Shown: positions 8,979 through 17,377, numbered from the stretch's first letter. The stretch is DNA of 64,000 bases from Bog-756 sp963806455 (GCA_963806455.1 CAWDXZ010000001.1:558001-622000), one strand, 5' to 3'. The notes: generated from the letters alone by a model not told the origin. Program-made: numbers and translations.

Positions 8979-9318
8979 GCCCGTGGTCGAAGAGGCCGCC
9001 CGGCCGCGGGTGGTCCGGCTCTGCAGCCGGGGCGACCTGTCCGACGGGCAGGCCGAGCGCTTCGACGCCGCCGGACTGCGGATCGCACTGGTGCACATCG
9101 GCGACGAGTTCTATGCCGTCGGGGACCGATGCAGCCACGAGGACTTCTCCCTGGCCGACGGCGAGGTGTGGGCGGACGAGTGCGAGATCGAGTGCGCCAA
9201 GCACGGTTCGACCTTCGACCTCCGGACGGGCACTCCCTGTTCGTTGCCGGCCACCCAGCCGGTGCCCGTCTACCAGGTGGTGGTCGACGGTGACGACGTG
9301 TCGGTCGTCGTGCCGTGA
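8971..9318 (+). CDS. Rieske [2Fe-2S] ferredoxin in the SUF operon
   Basis: 115 residues with a complete Rieske site: Cys54-x-His56 and Cys75-x2-His78, in RCSHEDF and ECAKHGS. The length and motif spacing match the small ferredoxins of ring-hydroxylating dioxygenases and the Rieske proteins often found beside SUF genes. The ATG overlaps the sufD stop by 8 bp and its own stop overlaps sufC by 4 bp, so it is translationally coupled to both. No dioxygenase is nearby, so a role in electron supply for cluster assembly is the likely reading, but it is not demonstrated for this family. Confidence 0.9.
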   Translation: MAEPVVEEAARPRVVRLCSRGDLSDGQAERFDAAGLRIALVHIGDEFYAVGDRCSHEDFSLADGEVWADECEIECAKHGSTFDLRTGTPCSLPATQPVPVYQVVVDGDDVSVVVP

Positions 9319-10061
9319 GCACCGGCGAGCTCTGCATCGAGGGGCTGCGGGCCGGGGTGCCCGGCCGTGAGATCCTGCGCGGGGTCACCCTGACCGTGCG
9401 CAGCGGGGAGGTCCACGCCGTCATGGGTCCGAACGGCTCGGGCAAGAGCACGTTGGCCCACGTGCTGATGGGCCGTCCGGGCTACGAGGTGCTGGACGGG
9501 ACGGTGACGCTCGACGGCATCGACCTGTTGGCCCTCCCCACCTGGCAGCGAGCCCGTGCCGGCCTGTTCCTCGGAATGCAGCACCCCATCGAGGTGCCCG
9601 GAGTCTCGCTGGCGCGGACGTTGACGGCGGCCCGGCCTCGTGTCCCGGTCGACGAGGTCGGGTCGGGGGCCGATGACATGAGTGACCGGTTGCGCGCCGA
9701 GGCGGGACGGATCGGCTTCGACGAGCGGTTCCTCGACCGCCCCCTGAATGTCGACCTGTCCGGTGGCGAGCGCAAACGCAACGAGACGCTGCAGCTCGGA
9801 GTGCTCCGTCCCCGCTTCGCCGTGCTCGACGAGATCGATTCGGGGCTCGACATCGACGCCCTGGGCGCCGTGGGCCGGCGGGTGCAGGAGGCCACCACCG
9901 AGTGGGGCCTCGGTGTGCTGGCCATCACCCACTTCCGCCGACTGCTCGCCGTGCTCCGTCCCGACGTCGTGCACGTGCTGTCCGACGGTCGCGTGGTGGC
10001 GACCGGCGAGCCCGAGCTGGCCGACATCGTCGACCGGACGGGCTACGGCTCCTTCTCCTGA
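9315..10061 (+). CDS. sufC: Fe-S cluster assembly ATPase SufC, copy in the sufB-sufD arm
   Basis: 248-residue ABC-type ATPase of the SufC subfamily. Walker A is GPNGSGKST (near residue 40), the signature is LSGGERKRNE and Walker B is FAVLDEIDSGLDID, the SufC-specific form. GTG 9315 overlaps the stop of the Rieske gene by 4 bp. It completes a sufB/sufD/sufC set on the plus strand. A second, clearly different sufC is at 13419-14252. This copy lacks the longer N-terminal extension of the other and has FLGMQHPIEVPGVS where the other has LAFQEPETIAGVP. Which of the two pairs with SufB-SufD is not determinable, but coupling favours this one. Confidence 0.93.
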   Translation: MSTGELCIEGLRAGVPGREILRGVTLTVRSGEVHAVMGPNGSGKSTLAHVLMGRPGYEVLDGTVTLDGIDLLALPTWQRARAGLFLGMQHPIEVPGVSLARTLTAARPRVPVDEVGSGADDMSDRLRAEAGRIGFDERFLDRPLNVDLSGGERKRNETLQLGVLRPRFAVLDEIDSGLDIDALGAVGRRVQEATTEWGLGVLAITHFRRLLAVLRPDVVHVLSDGRVVATGEPELADIVDRTGYGSFS

Positions 10062-10127
10062 CGCCGGGCACCGGGCGGTGACCCCGGTCGGCGCCGCCGG
10101 TGACCAGGGTTCCGGGGGCCCGATTGG

Positions 10128-10133
10128 TAGCGT
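10128..10133 (+). promoter_or_regulatory. Candidate -10 box (TAGCGT) close to LCP start
   Basis: TAGCGT lies 8 bases before the ATG of the LCP gene, so the transcript would start at or immediately before the start codon. Confidence 0.4.
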
Positions 10134-10141
10134 CTGCCATC

Positions 10142-11560
10142 ATGGCTCGCCGGGACCGTCGTCGAGGTGGCGCCCACAGTGCCAATCGCAAGGGCAGAGG
10201 GTCACCCGGCCCTCCGACCGCCAGCCCATCCGGCGATGCCGGTCCCGAGCCGGCCGACCGGCCGACGGCATCGGACCTCCTGGCCGCCGGGCGTCCCGAA
10301 CCCGTCCCCGTCCCGAGCGCCCCCCTCGGCCGGGCCGAGCGGCGCGCCGCGTCAGGCGGGAGGGGCCGGCCCGGCCGGACGAGGAACGGGAAGAGGAACG
10401 GGAGGAGGTCCAAGCACGGCTGGCTCGACCGTGTGCTCATCGCCGGCGTGGTGGTGGTGGCCCTGGCCCTGGTGGCCATGGGGTCGGGCTACGCCTACCT
10501 GCAGTACCGGTTCGACCAGGTGGCCAAAGTCACGGTGAAGCACCTGAAGACGGCGCCGGTGGGCCAGCCCTTCAACGTGCTCCTCATCGGATCGGACTCG
10601 CGGGTCGGCGTCAGCGCCGCCGACCAGTCCCATTTCGGCAGCACGACCACGGCCGGCGGCCAGCGCAGCGACGTGGTCAAGATCGTGCACGTGATCCCGG
10701 CCACCGGGCAGGTGCGGGTGTTGTCCATCCCGCGGGACACCATGGTGACGGTGGCCGGTGACACCAGTCAGACCGGCACCTACAACCGGATCAACGCCAC
10801 CTACGGGAACGGCCCCGACCAGTTGGTGCAGACCATCGAGGCCGACTTCGGGATACCCATCGAGCACACCGTGCAGATCGACTTCGAGGGATTCCGGGGG
10901 GCCGTCGACGCCATCGGGGGGATCAACCTCGACTTCCCCTACCCGGCCCGCGATACCTACACCGGGCTCAACATCACCCAGCCCGGCTGTCAGCACCTCA
11001 ACGGCGGGTACTCCCTGGCCGTGGCCCGGAGCCGGCACTACCAGTACGAGAAGAACGGCTACTGGCAGTACGACGGCACCAGCGACTTCGGCCGGATCCA
11101 GCGCCAGAACGCCTTCTTGAAGGCGCTGATCAACCAGGCCGAGACCAGGTACAACCCGCTCACCATCAACGCCTTCATCGGGTCGGTGGTCCAAGGTGTC
11201 ACCATCGACTCCACCTTCAACGTGAGCGACCTCATCTCACTGGCACGCGAATTTCACACGTTCGCCTCCCAGTCGCTGCAGACGGCCACCCTGCCCACGT
11301 ACTCGGCCGACAGCTCGCGCTTCGCCTCCTACGGCAGTGTGCTGTACGTCCAGCAGCCCCAGGCCGCACAGGTGATCGACCAGTTCCTCGGTGGGACGGG
11401 GGAGGCGGCCACCAGCCCTCCACCGGGTCCCTACGGTGTGGTGCCGACCACCACGACCGTCCCGGCCTCGACGGCACCCCCCCAGTCCACCCCGGGGACG
11501 TCGGCGCCGTCCAGCACCACCACCACCATCGAGACCGACTTCGACCCCACGCCCTGCTGA
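10142..11560 (+). CDS. LytR-CpsA-Psr (LCP) family cell-wall glycopolymer ligase
   Basis: 472 residues. A long basic, proline-rich cytoplasmic N-terminus is followed by one membrane segment at about residues 97-117 and a large external LCP domain. Core motifs are FNVLLIGSDSR, RSDVVKIVHV, VLSIPRDTMV, INATYGNG and ARSRHYQYE. The C-terminal ~45 residues are a Thr/Pro/Ser linker. LCP proteins transfer undecaprenyl- or decaprenyl-linked glycans to peptidoglycan, for example arabinogalactan in mycobacteria. The polysaccharide genes at 51-64 kb could supply such a glycan. ATG 10142 is chosen; GTG 10100 is in frame but adds nothing conserved. Confidence 0.9.
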   Translation: MARRDRRRGGAHSANRKGRGSPGPPTASPSGDAGPEPADRPTASDLLAAGRPEPVPVPSAPLGRAERRAASGGRGRPGRTRNGKRNGRRSKHGWLDRVLIAGVVVVALALVAMGSGYAYLQYRFDQVAKVTVKHLKTAPVGQPFNVLLIGSDSRVGVSAADQSHFGSTTTAGGQRSDVVKIVHVIPATGQVRVLSIPRDTMVTVAGDTSQTGTYNRINATYGNGPDQLVQTIEADFGIPIEHTVQIDFEGFRGAVDAIGGINLDFPYPARDTYTGLNITQPGCQHLNGGYSLAVARSRHYQYEKNGYWQYDGTSDFGRIQRQNAFLKALINQAETRYNPLTINAFIGSVVQGVTIDSTFNVSDLISLAREFHTFASQSLQTATLPTYSADSSRFASYGSVLYVQQPQAAQVIDQFLGGTGEAATSPPPGPYGVVPTTTTVPASTAPPQSTPGTSAPSSTTTTIETDFDPTPC

Positions 11561-11576
11561 GCGGGGACGGGACGGG

Positions 11577-12089
11577 TCAGCCGGCCGACCCGCTCTCGTC
11601 GAGCCCCTGGGCCAGGGTGTTCCAGCTGAGGGTGGCGCACTTGATGCGCACCGGGAACTTGACCACGCCCTGGAGGGCGGCCAGCTCTCCGAGGGAGTCG
11701 ACGTCGATGGCCTCCGGTTCGAGCACCTCGACCCGGGCCGCGGCACCGTCGCCCGAGTCGCCGTTGCCCGCAGGCAGGGTCGACTCGTGGATGGACATCA
11801 TCCCCTTGAAGGTCCGGATGAGCTCGCGGACCTCGGGGACAGGCTTGCCCTTCACCGCCGCCGACATGAGGGATGCCGACGACTGGCTGATGGAACAGCC
11901 GGTGCCGGCGATCTTGATGTCGGACACGATGTCGTCCTCCACCTCGAGCGTGACCACGATCTCGTCCCCGCACAAGGGGTTGAACCCTTCGACCCGCCGG
12001 GCGGGCGGGGAGGCCAGCTCCCCGCGATTGCGGGGCGAGCGGTAGTGGTCCAGGATGATCTCCCGGTAGAGATCCTCGATACCCGTCAT
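11577..12089 (-). CDS. sufU: SufU-type sulfur acceptor / Fe-S assembly protein
   Basis: 170 residues beginning MTGIEDLYREIILDHYRSP, the canonical SufU/IscU-like start. The metal/sulfur ligands are in place: Cys40 and Asp42 in NPLCGDE, Cys65 in GTGCSIS and Cys151 in IKCATLSW. SufU accepts persulfide sulfur from SufS through a zinc site. The segment around residues 105-130 is the insertion that distinguishes SufU from IscU. It follows sufS on the minus strand with an 82 bp gap, the last gene of the minus SUF arm. The frame is open upstream, but that part is not SufU-like. Confidence 0.94.
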   Translation of the reverse strand: MTGIEDLYREIILDHYRSPRNRGELASPPARRVEGFNPLCGDEIVVTLEVEDDIVSDIKIAGTGCSISQSSASLMSAAVKGKPVPEVRELIRTFKGMMSIHESTLPAGNGDSGDGAAARVEVLEPEAIDVDSLGELAALQGVVKFPVRIKCATLSWNTLAQGLDESGSAG

Positions 12090-12107
12090 CCGAAGGGGCC
12101 CCTCCAT

Positions 12108-12120
12108 CCCGTCTGACGGG
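12108..12120 (-). promoter_or_regulatory. 13 bp dyad between sufS and sufU
   Basis: CCCGTC-T-GACGGG is a perfect 6 bp inverted repeat with a one-base centre, 19 bases before the sufU start. The loop is too short for a good terminator hairpin; it could be an operator or chance in GC-rich DNA. Confidence 0.25.
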
Positions 12121-12171
12121 TCCGACGTTGCGTGACCACCGGTTGCACGCGCCCAGAGTACCGTCCGGGGC

Positions 12172-13431
12172 TCATCCGAAGAACGCTCCGGCCTCGGCCA
12201 ACGCGTCGGCCATGGCGTCCACGTCGGACCGGTCGTTGTAGAGGGCGAACGACGCCCTGGCGGTGGCGTTGACGCCCAGCCGACGCATGAGTGGCTTGGC
12301 GCAGTGATGGCCGGCCCGCACGCACACGCCGTACTCGTCCAGGATCTGCGACACGTCGTGGGGGTGGATGTCCCGGTAGGCGAATGAGACCACGCCACCC
12401 CGGGACGTCGGCTCGGTGGGGCCGAACAACCGGATGTCGTCCCCGAAACGCTCGGTCAGGGTGTTCAGCGCGTAAGACGTCAGGGAGACCTCGTGGGACC
12501 GGACCGCCTCCATGCCGAGCGACCGGAGGTAGTCCACCGCCGCGCCGAGCCCGATGGCCTCGGTGATGGGGGGCGTCCCCGCCTCGAAGCGCCAGGGGAT
12601 GTCGTTCGGGGTGAACCCGTCCTTGCGGACGTCGAGGATCATCTCGCCGCCACCGAGGAACGGACCCATGCCGGCGAGCAGTTCCTCGCGGGCCCACAGG
12701 ACCCCGATGCCGGTCGGCCCGAGCATCTTGTGGGCGCTGAAGGCCAGGAAGTCGGCTCCCAGGCTGCTCACGTCCGTCGGCAGGTGGGGAACGGATTGGG
12801 CGCCGTCGGCCACCACCACCGCGCCGGCGGCATGGGCGACGGCGGCGATCTCGGGCACCGGGTTGAGCGTGCCGAGCACGTTGGACATGCAGGTGACGCC
12901 GACCAGCTTCGTCCCGTCGACCAGCTGTTCGAGATCGTCGAGCACCAGATGTCCGTCGTCGTCGATCGGGATCCACCGGATGGCGATGCCGCGCTCGGCG
13001 GCGAGGATGTGCCAGGGGACGATGTTGGCGTGGTGCTCCATCTCGGTGAGCACGACCGTGTCACCCGGCTGGAGGTGGGCACGACCCCAGCTGTGGGCGA
13101 CCAGGTTGAGGCCCTCGGTGGCGTTTTTGGTGAAGACGACCTCGCGCGACGGGTTGGGCGCGCCGATGAACGTCCCCACCTTGTGGCGGGCCGCCTCGAA
13201 CCGTCGGGTCGCCTCCTCGGCGATGGCGTAGACGCCGCGATGCACATTGGCGTGGGTCGTCTCGTCGTACTCGCGCATGGCGTCGAGCACCTGCACCGGC
13301 CGCTGTGCCGAGGCCGCCGAGTCGAGGTAGACGATGGGGTGCCCGTGGACCTCGCGCCCGAGCAGCGGGAAGTCCTTCCGGAGCCGGGCCACGTCGAGCT
13401 CGGTCGGCCCGTCCGCCTTCAGGCCCGCCAT
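12172..13431 (-). CDS. sufS: Cysteine desulfurase SufS
   Basis: 419-residue class V aminotransferase. VYLDSAASAQRP and NVHRGVYAIAEEAT are SufS N-terminal signatures, AFSAHKMLGPTGIG contains the PLP lysine, and RAGHHCAKPLM has the catalytic cysteine in the short SufS-type loop. It removes sulfur from L-cysteine as persulfide and passes it to SufU. ATG 13431 overlaps the end of the upstream sufC by 13 bp, so the two are translationally coupled. Open frame farther upstream is only read-through across sufC. Confidence 0.96.
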   Translation of the reverse strand: MAGLKADGPTELDVARLRKDFPLLGREVHGHPIVYLDSAASAQRPVQVLDAMREYDETTHANVHRGVYAIAEEATRRFEAARHKVGTFIGAPNPSREVVFTKNATEGLNLVAHSWGRAHLQPGDTVVLTEMEHHANIVPWHILAAERGIAIRWIPIDDDGHLVLDDLEQLVDGTKLVGVTCMSNVLGTLNPVPEIAAVAHAAGAVVVADGAQSVPHLPTDVSSLGADFLAFSAHKMLGPTGIGVLWAREELLAGMGPFLGGGEMILDVRKDGFTPNDIPWRFEAGTPPITEAIGLGAAVDYLRSLGMEAVRSHEVSLTSYALNTLTERFGDDIRLFGPTEPTSRGGVVSFAYRDIHPHDVSQILDEYGVCVRAGHHCAKPLMRRLGVNATARASFALYNDRSDVDAMADALAEAGAFFG

Positions 13432-14252
13432 GCGTCGTACCCCTCGGTCTCGAGCTCCTTGGCCAGCTCGGGCCCGCCCCGGGCCACGATGACCCCGTCG
13501 ACGAGCACGTGCACCCGGTCGGCCTCCAGCTCGTCCAGCATGCGCTGATAGTGGCTGATCACCAGGACGCCCAGCTCGGGACGGGCTTCCCGCACGGTGT
13601 GGATCCCCCGGGCCACCGCCCGGAGGGCGTCGACGTCGAGGCCCGAATCCGTCTCGTCCAAGACGGCCAGCTGGGGCTCGAGGATGGCCATCTGCAGGAT
13701 CTCGTTTCGCTTCTTCTCGCCGCCGGAGAACCCGTCGTTGAGGTGGCGCTCGCCGAACGCCGGGTCCATGCCCAGCTTCTCCATCCACTCCATCATGGCC
13801 AGCCGGACCTCGAGGGCGGACATGTCCATGCCCCGGCGGGCCGACAGAGCCTGGCGGAGGAACTGGATGACCGGTACGCCGGCGATCGTCTCGGGCTCCT
13901 GGAAGGCCAGGAAGATGCCGGCCTTCCCCCGGACGTCGGTGGGCCAGGACGTGACGTCCTCGCCCCGGAAGCGGATCGCACCGGCGCTGATCTCGTAACT
14001 GGGGTCGCCCAGCAGGACCTTGGCCAGCGTCGACTTCCCCGAGCCGTTCGGCCCCATGAGCGCATGGATCTCGCCGGACCTCACCGTCAGGTCGATGCCC
14101 GCCAGGATGGCCGCCCCCTCCACCGACACATGGAGGCCGGCGATCTCGAGCAGAGGGGCGCCGGCCGGGCCGCCGGCGGCAGCCGCCGCGTCGGCCCGGT
14201 CCCTCTCCACCTCGACCTGCTCCTCCACCTGCTCGTCGCTCCGGCTGGGCAC
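13419..14252 (-). CDS. sufC: Fe-S cluster assembly ATPase SufC, second copy, with sufS-sufU
   Basis: 277 residues. Walker A is GPNGSGKST, the signature is FSGGEKKRNE and Walker B is LAVLDETDSGLDVD. LAFQEPETIAGVP and the C-terminal VISHYQRMLDELE are the standard SufC sequence, closer to the usual family than the 9315-10061 copy. A 30-residue acidic then Ala/Gly-rich extension precedes the ABC domain, starting at GTG 14252. It is the first gene of the minus arm (sufC-sufS-sufU), with a dyad at 14285-14298 shared with the sufB promoter. Confidence 0.94.
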   Translation of the reverse strand: MPSRSDEQVEEQVEVERDRADAAAAAGGPAGAPLLEIAGLHVSVEGAAILAGIDLTVRSGEIHALMGPNGSGKSTLAKVLLGDPSYEISAGAIRFRGEDVTSWPTDVRGKAGIFLAFQEPETIAGVPVIQFLRQALSARRGMDMSALEVRLAMMEWMEKLGMDPAFGERHLNDGFSGGEKKRNEILQMAILEPQLAVLDETDSGLDVDALRAVARGIHTVREARPELGVLVISHYQRMLDELEADRVHVLVDGVIVARGGPELAKELETEGYDAWRA

Positions 14253-14279
14253 GCCACCGATCTTAGCCGGAATCCGTAG

Positions 14280-14298
14280 TTTCTCCTATGAGAATAGG
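14280..14298 (-). promoter_or_regulatory. Inverted repeat upstream of sufC-sufS-sufU, matching the sufB site
   Basis: On the minus strand the sequence is CCTATTCTCATAGG (14285-14298) followed by AGAAA. CCTAT-N4-ATAGG is a perfect dyad. The sufB site at 4744-4757 has the same arms, the same 4-base spacer and the same trailing AGAAA. TATTCT within it could serve as a -10 box. It lies 32-46 bases before the GTG of sufC, so transcripts from this arm probably have a leader. Confidence 0.55.
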
Positions 14299-14356
14299 GC
14301 TAATCGGGGACCACCAGGGCGGGCGCCGGGATTACTCACGTCACCAGGTCAGCCGG

Positions 14357-14362
14357 TACCGT
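14357..14362 (+). promoter_or_regulatory. Candidate -10 box (TACCGT), leaderless start
   Basis: TACCGT lies exactly 6 bases before the ATG of the debranching-enzyme gene. This also supports ATG 14369 over the in-frame ATG 14288, which falls inside the shared SUF dyad. Confidence 0.45.
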
Positions 14363-14368
14363 ACCCCC

Positions 14369-16615
14369 ATGGCCGATCCGTGGAACTTCGACGGCCCGGT
14401 GGCCAAGCTCGGAGCCAGCACCGATGCGGTGACGCTGGTGGACGAGTCCACGTTCGCCATCAGCACGACCGCCGGCGACATGTCGTCGGGGGCCCCCCAG
14501 GGGCTCTTCGTCCGGGACACTCGGATCCTGTCGAGGTTCGAGCTCCTGGTCAACGGGTCCACGACCGAGCCCCTGGCGGCGGTGACCGACAACCCCTTCT
14601 CCGCCACCTTCGTGTCCCGCTGCCTGCCCGCCACCGGACGGGCCGACTCGACCCTCATGGTCTTCCGGAGCCGGTACGTGGGCCAGGGCATGCGCGAGGA
14701 CCTGCGGATCAGGAACTTCGGACACGAGCCGGCGCTGTGCACCGTCGAGGTGTTCATCGGGTGCGACTTCGCCGACCTGTTCGCCGTCAAGGAGGGGAGG
14801 GTGGGCAGCCAGCCGGCCACCGGCGAGCTGTCCACCACCGTGACCCCGACCCGGGAGGCGCTCCCGTCGGGGCCGCCGGCCGAGGGCGGGGCCGACGAGA
14901 CCGGATCAGGGCGCCCACCGGACGGGGACCTCCCCCCGGCCGTGGTGACCTACTCCCACCGCCGGGGCGGGGTGGAGAGGGGTGTCGAGATCCGCTTCCA
15001 CGATCCGGCCCGCCTGGCCACCGACCTGGCCACGTTCGAGGTGATCGTCCCGCCCCGGGGCCAGTGGTCGACCTGCATCGAAGTCGGGCCGATGTTCGAC
15101 GGGTCGGCCATCGACCCGAGGTACCGGTGCGGCGAGCCCGTCGAGCGGGCGACGCCCAGCGAGCGGCTCGAGAAGTGGCGCCGACAGGTCCCCCACGTCG
15201 AGACCAGCCATCCGGGCCTGGCCGAGGTGGTCGCCCGCAGCGCCGAGGACCTCGGCGCCCTGCGCATCTTCGATCCCGACTACCCCGAGCGGGTGGTGGT
15301 GGCGGCCGGCGCTCCCTGGTTCATGACGGTGTTCGGACGCGACTCCCTCCTCACCGCCTGGATGGCCCTGCTCGTCGACCCCGACCTGGCCCGGGGTGTC
15401 CTGCAGACCCTGGCCAGGTTCCAGGGCACGGAGGTGGACCCGCGACACGAGGAGGAACCCGGCCGGATCCTCCACGAGATGCGCTTCGGTGACGCCGCCT
15501 CCCTCTCCCTCGGCGGCGGCAGCATCTACTACGGGACGGCCGATGCCACCCCGCTCTTCGTCATGCTCCTCGGTGAGATGCGGCGCTGGGGCGTGGCCCG
15601 GGAGATGGTCGACGAGCTCCTCCCCAACGCGGCCCGGGCCATCGAGTGGATCGAGCAGTTCGGCGACGCCGACGGTGACGGCTACGTGGAATACAGGCGG
15701 AAGACCGACCGGGGCCTGGCCAACCAGGGCTGGAAGGACAGCTGGGACGGGATCCGCTACGGCGACGGCCGCGTCGCCGACGCTCCCATCGCCCTGTGCG
15801 AGGTCCAGGCCTACACCTACGGGGCCTACCTGGCCAGCGCCCATTTCGCCTTCGAGGTGGGCGACACCGCCACCTACGACCGCTTCCGGGCCAAGGCCAC
15901 CCAGCTCAAGGCGGCCTTCAACCGGGACTTCTGGCTCGAGGACAGGGGGTGGTTCGCCGTCGGCCTCGACGGTGACAAGCGACCGATCGACTCGCTGACG
16001 TCCAACATGGGCCATTGCCTGTGGACCGGCATCGTGGACGAGGACAAGGCCCGCCACGTGGCCGAGCACCTGATCTCACCGACCATGTTCAGCGGTTGGG
16101 GCCTGCGCACCCTCTCCCGGGACAGCGGCGGGTACAACCCGATCAGCTACCACTGCGGGTCGGTCTGGCCCCACGACACGGCGATCGTCGCCGCCGGCCT
16201 GGCCCGGTACGGCTATGACGGCGCCGCCCAGAAGCTCATCTTCGGCCTGCTCGACGCGGCCCAGGCCCAGGGCGGCCGGTTGCCCGAGCTGTTCAGCGGG
16301 CTGGACCGCGAGGAGCTCCCCGTGCCGGTGGGCTATCCCACGTCGTGCTCGCCGCAGGCATGGGCGGCCGCCTCACCCCTGCTCTGCCTGCGCACGCTGT
16401 TGCGGCTCGACCCCTGGGTGCCCTATGGGAAGACCTGGCTGTCGCCCAACCTCCCCGACGAGATCGGGTACCTGAAGGTGGACGGTATCCCGCTGGCCGG
16501 CGCCCGGGTGACCATCGAGGTGGGCTCCGAGGTGCCCGGCGGGGTGTCGATCAGCGGGCTGCCCGCCGAGATCGAACTGATCCGCGAGCCCCGGCGGCCC
16601 TCCACCGCCATCTGA
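14369..16615 (+). CDS. Glycogen-debranching-enzyme-like amylo-alpha-1,6-glucosidase
   Basis: 748 residues. The N-terminal domain (LFVRDTRILSRFELLVNG) is the GDE_N_bis type. The C-terminal half is an (alpha/alpha)6 glucosidase: PWFMTVFGRDSLLTAWM, then NQGWKDSWDGIRY, and HCGSVWPHDTAIVAAGL near residue 600. Enzymes of this group hydrolyse alpha-1,6 branches or related oligoglucosides; the exact substrate is uncertain. ATG 14369 is used because the upstream frame has no family similarity. It is divergent from sufC. A strong hairpin at 16623-16641 follows its stop. Confidence 0.85.
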   Translation: MADPWNFDGPVAKLGASTDAVTLVDESTFAISTTAGDMSSGAPQGLFVRDTRILSRFELLVNGSTTEPLAAVTDNPFSATFVSRCLPATGRADSTLMVFRSRYVGQGMREDLRIRNFGHEPALCTVEVFIGCDFADLFAVKEGRVGSQPATGELSTTVTPTREALPSGPPAEGGADETGSGRPPDGDLPPAVVTYSHRRGGVERGVEIRFHDPARLATDLATFEVIVPPRGQWSTCIEVGPMFDGSAIDPRYRCGEPVERATPSERLEKWRRQVPHVETSHPGLAEVVARSAEDLGALRIFDPDYPERVVVAAGAPWFMTVFGRDSLLTAWMALLVDPDLARGVLQTLARFQGTEVDPRHEEEPGRILHEMRFGDAASLSLGGGSIYYGTADATPLFVMLLGEMRRWGVAREMVDELLPNAARAIEWIEQFGDADGDGYVEYRRKTDRGLANQGWKDSWDGIRYGDGRVADAPIALCEVQAYTYGAYLASAHFAFEVGDTATYDRFRAKATQLKAAFNRDFWLEDRGWFAVGLDGDKRPIDSLTSNMGHCLWTGIVDEDKARHVAEHLISPTMFSGWGLRTLSRDSGGYNPISYHCGSVWPHDTAIVAAGLARYGYDGAAQKLIFGLLDAAQAQGGRLPELFSGLDREELPVPVGYPTSCSPQAWAAASPLLCLRTLLRLDPWVPYGKTWLSPNLPDEIGYLKVDGIPLAGARVTIEVGSEVPGGVSISGLPAEIELIREPRRPSTAI

Positions 16616-16622
16616 GCTGGCG

Positions 16623-16641
16623 GCCGGCCCGCCGGGCCGGC
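16623..16641. terminator. Hairpin between convergent genes, likely bidirectional terminator
   Basis: GCCGGCCC at 16623-16630 and GGGCCGGC at 16634-16641 form a perfect 8 bp stem with a 3-base loop in the 33 bp gap between two convergent stops. There is no clear T tract, as is common for actinobacterial hairpins. Confidence 0.55.
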
Positions 16642-16648
16642 TCGATGC

Positions 16649-17266
16649 TCACCACCCCCGGTCGATCCATTCGGCCAGGTGGGGCGCCTCGGCGCCGATG
16701 GTGGTGCCCTGGCCGTGCCCGGGCAGCACCAGGGTGTCCGGGGCGAAGGAGGCGAACAGGCGGTCCTCGATCGACCTGATGATGGTGGCGAAGTCCGAGT
16801 GCTCGAAGGAGGTGTTGCCCGGGCCTCCCGGAAAGAGCGTGTCCCCGCTGAACAGGAGCGGTGTGCCCTCGACCGTGAAGCACATCGACCCGGGCGTGTG
16901 CCCCGGGGTGGCGATGGTCCCCATGCGCAACCGGCCGACCTGGATGACCGAGCGGTCGTCGAGGACCTGGTCGTAGGAGGGCAGCATGGCTGCGTCGGCC
17001 TCGGTCACCGCCACGTCGATCCCGGCGTCGCGGACGGCCTCCACCGCCTGGATGTGGTCCCAGTGGCCATGGGTCTCGACCACCTGGCGCACGTCCAGGG
17101 CCCGGCACAGCTCGAGCAGCTTGTCGTGCTCGTTGGCCGCGTCGATGAGGGCGGACTCGCCGGTCGCCCGGCAGCGGACGATGTAGACGTTGTTGTCGAC
17201 GGGCCCGACCACCAGCCGGTGGACCTCGACGGCGCTGTCCTGGTAATCGATGGATGTGTCGACCAT
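16649..17266 (-). CDS. MBL-fold metallohydrolase, glyoxalase II-like
   Basis: 205 residues. The zinc-binding motif THGHWDH (His66, His68, Asp70, His71) is followed by a His in GHTPGSM, Asp in FSGDTLFPG and His in PGHGQGT, the complete metallo-beta-lactamase set. Size and motif spacing fit the hydroxyacylglutathione-hydrolase-like group, which in actinobacteria hydrolyses thioesters of other thiols such as mycothiol; the substrate is not shown. It is divergent from the acyl-CoA dehydrogenase gene. Its -10 box at 17273-17278 lies 6 bases from the ATG. Confidence 0.87.
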   Translation of the reverse strand: MVDTSIDYQDSAVEVHRLVVGPVDNNVYIVRCRATGESALIDAANEHDKLLELCRALDVRQVVETHGHWDHIQAVEAVRDAGIDVAVTEADAAMLPSYDQVLDDRSVIQVGRLRMGTIATPGHTPGSMCFTVEGTPLLFSGDTLFPGGPGNTSFEHSDFATIIRSIEDRLFASFAPDTLVLPGHGQGTTIGAEAPHLAEWIDRGW

Positions 17267-17272
17267 GCGACG

Positions 17273-17278
17273 AGCGTA
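17273..17278 (-). promoter_or_regulatory. Candidate -10 box (TACGCT), leaderless start
   Basis: TACGCT on the minus strand is 6 bases before the ATG of the MBL-fold gene. A TGACC-N4-GGTCA dyad (17289-17302) lies where its -35 region would be. Confidence 0.45.
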
Positions 17279-17288
17279 GTTGGACCCT

Positions 17289-17302
17289 TGACCCGTTGGT
17301 CA
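17289..17302. promoter_or_regulatory. TGACC-N4-GGTCA inverted repeat, candidate operator
   Basis: A perfect 5+5 bp dyad, TGACCCGTTGGTCA, in the 111 bp divergent region between the MBL hydrolase and the acyl-CoA dehydrogenase. Its size and symmetry suit a TetR-family repressor, a class that often controls acyl-CoA metabolism. No such regulator is encoded next to it. Confidence 0.45.
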
Positions 17303-17340
17303 GCCTCGGCCCGGTTCTGGTAGACAAACGGGGCACATGT

Positions 17341-17357
17341 GTCCTCGTGACGAGGAC
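17341..17357. promoter_or_regulatory. Second inverted repeat upstream of the acyl-CoA dehydrogenase
   Basis: GTCCTCG-TGA-CGAGGAC is a perfect 7+7 bp dyad directly before the GGGGAG ribosome site (17362-17367). It is either an operator or a short hairpin in the 5' leader. Confidence 0.45.
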
Positions 17358-17377
17358 GTCAGGGGAGTGAGAACACG

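Noticed and set aside
12108..12120. Terminator between sufS and sufU
   Set aside because: The inverted repeat has a one-base centre and cannot form a normal hairpin; kept only as a weak dyad.
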